From: Erwinia_E haradaeae_A
GTDB taxonomy: Bacteria > Pseudomonadota > Gammaproteobacteria > Enterobacterales > Enterobacteriaceae
Reading direction: 5' to 3'
Length of the DNA: 64,000 nt
Assembly: GCF_900698965.1 (NCBI RefSeq)
Contig: NZ_LR217725.1
Location: forward strand, 682,001-746,000
The position numbers and the translations under genes were made by a program. Under the pieces are notes generated by a model, which did not search any database, was not told where the DNA came from, and was given only the letters and a program-made list of their open reading frames with translations. Position 1 is the stretch's first letter, and every line of letters begins with the position of its first letter. Shown here in pieces: positions 62,535 to 64,000 of this stretch.

Positions 62535-64000
62535 TTAAAATTTTAGGAGTTTTCGGTTAGCTCGTTTTCGATCGTTCTCTTTTAGGTAACGCTTACGAAT
62601 GCGTACTGACTGAGGAGTTACTTCAACTAATTCGTCGTCATCAATAAACTCTAGAGCTTGCTCTAGAGACATTTTTATAGCTGGTACTAAAGTAGGTGCT
62701 TCATCAGTACCAGAAGCTCGCATATTAGTTAGTTTTTTTCCTGTCAAGCAGTTTACCGTCAGATCATTTACACGCGAGTGTAATCCTATAATTTGTCCTT
62801 CATATACTTCAGCACCATGCCCAATAAATAATTTCCCCCTGTCCTGAAGAGTGAACAGCGCAAAAGCAACTGCTTTTCCTTGGCCGTTAGAGATTAAAAC
62901 ACCATTTTGACGCTGTCCAATTGTGCCTGGACGAATCTTATCATAGTGACTAAAAGTGGCATATAGTAACCCTGTACCACCAGTTAGCGTCATAAACTCA
63001 GTGCGAAAGCCGATTAAACCACGCGACGGGATCAGATAGTCAAGACGCACACGACCTTTACCATCAGGGGCCATATCTTTTATGTCTCCTTTACGCTCAC
63101 CAAGCACTTTCATTATACCACCTTGGTGCTGCGCTTCAATATCTACAGTGACATTCTCGAAAGGTTCTTGCATATGCCCATTAATTTGTTGATAGATTAC
63201 TTTAGGTCGCGATACAGATAGCTCAAAACCTTCTCGCCGCATAGTTTCAATAAGCACAGATAAGTGTAACTCACCTCTCCCCGATACTCGAAATGCATCA
63301 GTGTCTTCGGTTTCTTCCACCTGCAACGCAACATTATGCACTAACTCTTTATTCAAACGATTTAAAATTTGACGTGACGTTAGAAACTTACCTTCTTTAC
63401 CACAAAAAGGAGATGTATTAACGTTAAAATACATAGTTACGGTAGGCTTATCAACGTTAAGCGCTGGTAGCGCCGCTATATTTTGTGGATCACAGAGAGT
63501 GTCAGAAATATTAAGCTCCCCTAATCCAGTGATCGCGATAATATCACCTGCTTCAGATGTGCTAGTTTCTATGCGTTCTAAACCTAAATGAGTTAGGACT
63601 TTGCTAACTTTTCCGTTACGTATCTTTCCATGTCTATTAATAATGCAAATATTCTGATTTGGCTTGACTACCCCGCGAGTAATACGACCGATACCAATCA
63701 CACCAACATAATAATTGTAATCCAACTGAGAAATTTGCATCTGAAATGGTGCGTTTACCTGAACTTTTGGTGCGGGAACATATTTAATGATTGCCTCATA
63801 TAAAGGAGTCAGGTCATCTGCCATATCATGATAATCTAGCGCTGCAGTACCGTTCAAAGCAGAAGCATAGATAACTGGAAAATCAAGTTGCTCATCATGT
63901 GCATCTAAATTGACAAATAGATCAAATACTTGATCGACAACCCAGTCTGGACGGGCGCCGAAACGATCAATTTTATTAATTATTACGATAGGTTTAAGGC
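62535..64000 (-). CDS. typA: Ribosome-associated GTPase TypA/BipA (3' part, cut by window edge)
   Basis: Translational GTPase of the EF-G/LepA family that binds the 70S ribosome and assists 50S assembly, mainly under stress or cold. The frame is open to the window edge, beginning at GLKPIVIINKIDRFGARPDW, so the G4 motif NKID is present and only the N-terminal G1-G3 part is missing. Domain II (PFQMQISQLDYNYYVGVIGIGRI), domain III, domain V and the BipA-specific C-terminal domain (GKKLTNMRASGTDEAPTLVP) follow in order. The listed first Met inside the window (63857) is internal. In E. coli glnA lies upstream. Confidence 0.97.
   Translation of the reverse strand, partial: LKPIVIINKIDRFGARPDWVVDQVFDLFVNLDAHDEQLDFPVIYASALNGTAALDYHDMADDLTPLYEAIIKYVPAPKVQVNAPFQMQISQLDYNYYVGVIGIGRITRGVVKPNQNICIINRHGKIRNGKVSKVLTHLGLERIETSTSEAGDIIAITGLGELNISDTLCDPQNIAALPALNVDKPTVTMYFNVNTSPFCGKEGKFLTSRQILNRLNKELVHNVALQVEETEDTDAFRVSGRGELHLSVLIETMRREGFELSVSRPKVIYQQINGHMQEPFENVTVDIEAQHQGGIMKVLGERKGDIKDMAPDGKGRVRLDYLIPSRGLIGFRTEFMTLTGGTGLLYATFSHYDKIRPGTIGQRQNGVLISNGQGKAVAFALFTLQDRGKLFIGHGAEVYEGQIIGLHSRVNDLTVNCLTGKKLTNMRASGTDEAPTLVPAIKMSLEQALEFIDDDELVEVTPQSVRIRKRYLKENDRKRANRKLLKF

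Overview
The window reads as a stretch of a reduced, AT-rich genome of an insect-type endosymbiont from the Enterobacterales (Gammaproteobacteria). Nearly every recognisable protein aligns almost end to end with its Escherichia coli counterpart (RpoC, TypA, ClsA, PssA, CysK, NfuA, FolE). The gene order is a thinned version of E. coli order, and by my gene boundaries about 34 of the 64 kb carry no recognisable gene. I cannot name the species. I saw no insertion sequence, prophage, CRISPR array or rRNA operon.

Layout. 1-7.8 kb: 3' part of rpoC, dapB, and a head-to-tail tandem duplication of about 1.39 kb that leaves a truncated hflC and a truncated dapB between the intact dapB and the intact hflC-hflK pair. 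9-20 kb: remains of the amiB-mutL-miaA-hfq-hflX-hflKC superoperon (amiB, miaA, hflK and hflC survive; mutL, hfq and hflX positions are empty), then epmA, mscM and psd. 21.6-27.9 kb: cysK, the thrU-tyrU-glyT-thrT tRNA quartet without tufB, ubiF, tmk and a pth gene whose frame is broken at an A10 tract. 28-38.9 kb: acpS, an LpxP-type acyltransferase, nfuA and rplY separated by long gene deserts, the largest 4.8 kb. 39.5-48 kb: pheV, leuZ, cysT, pgsA, sdhE, folE and dolP. 49.7-64 kb: pssA, gshA, 4.5S RNA (ffs), clsA, ssb and the 3' part of typA.

How the genes fit together. The retained set is information processing (rpoC, typA, tmk, ssb, rplY, pth, miaA, epmA, tRNAs, 4.5S RNA), envelope building and upkeep (pssA, psd, pgsA, clsA, acpS, lpxP, dapB, amiB, dolP, mscM, hflKC), and redox or cofactor genes (cysK, gshA, folE, ubiF, nfuA, sdhE). 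Key steps to phosphatidylethanolamine, phosphatidylglycerol and cardiolipin are present, so the cell probably makes its own membranes.

Most notable: the tandem duplication; several very long perfect inverted repeats in otherwise structureless spacer DNA (arms of 35, 21, 18 and 18 bp); many exact tandem microduplications of 12-31 bp alongside an empty mutL position; the pth frameshift lying exactly at a homopolymer where one extra A restores the conserved protein; Asn in place of the self-cleavage Asp of Psd; a tRNA-Phe gene with TCA instead of CCA; and a tRNA-Thr gene with C at position 55. I found no gene cluster that looks like a new system. The unusual content is structural and degenerative.
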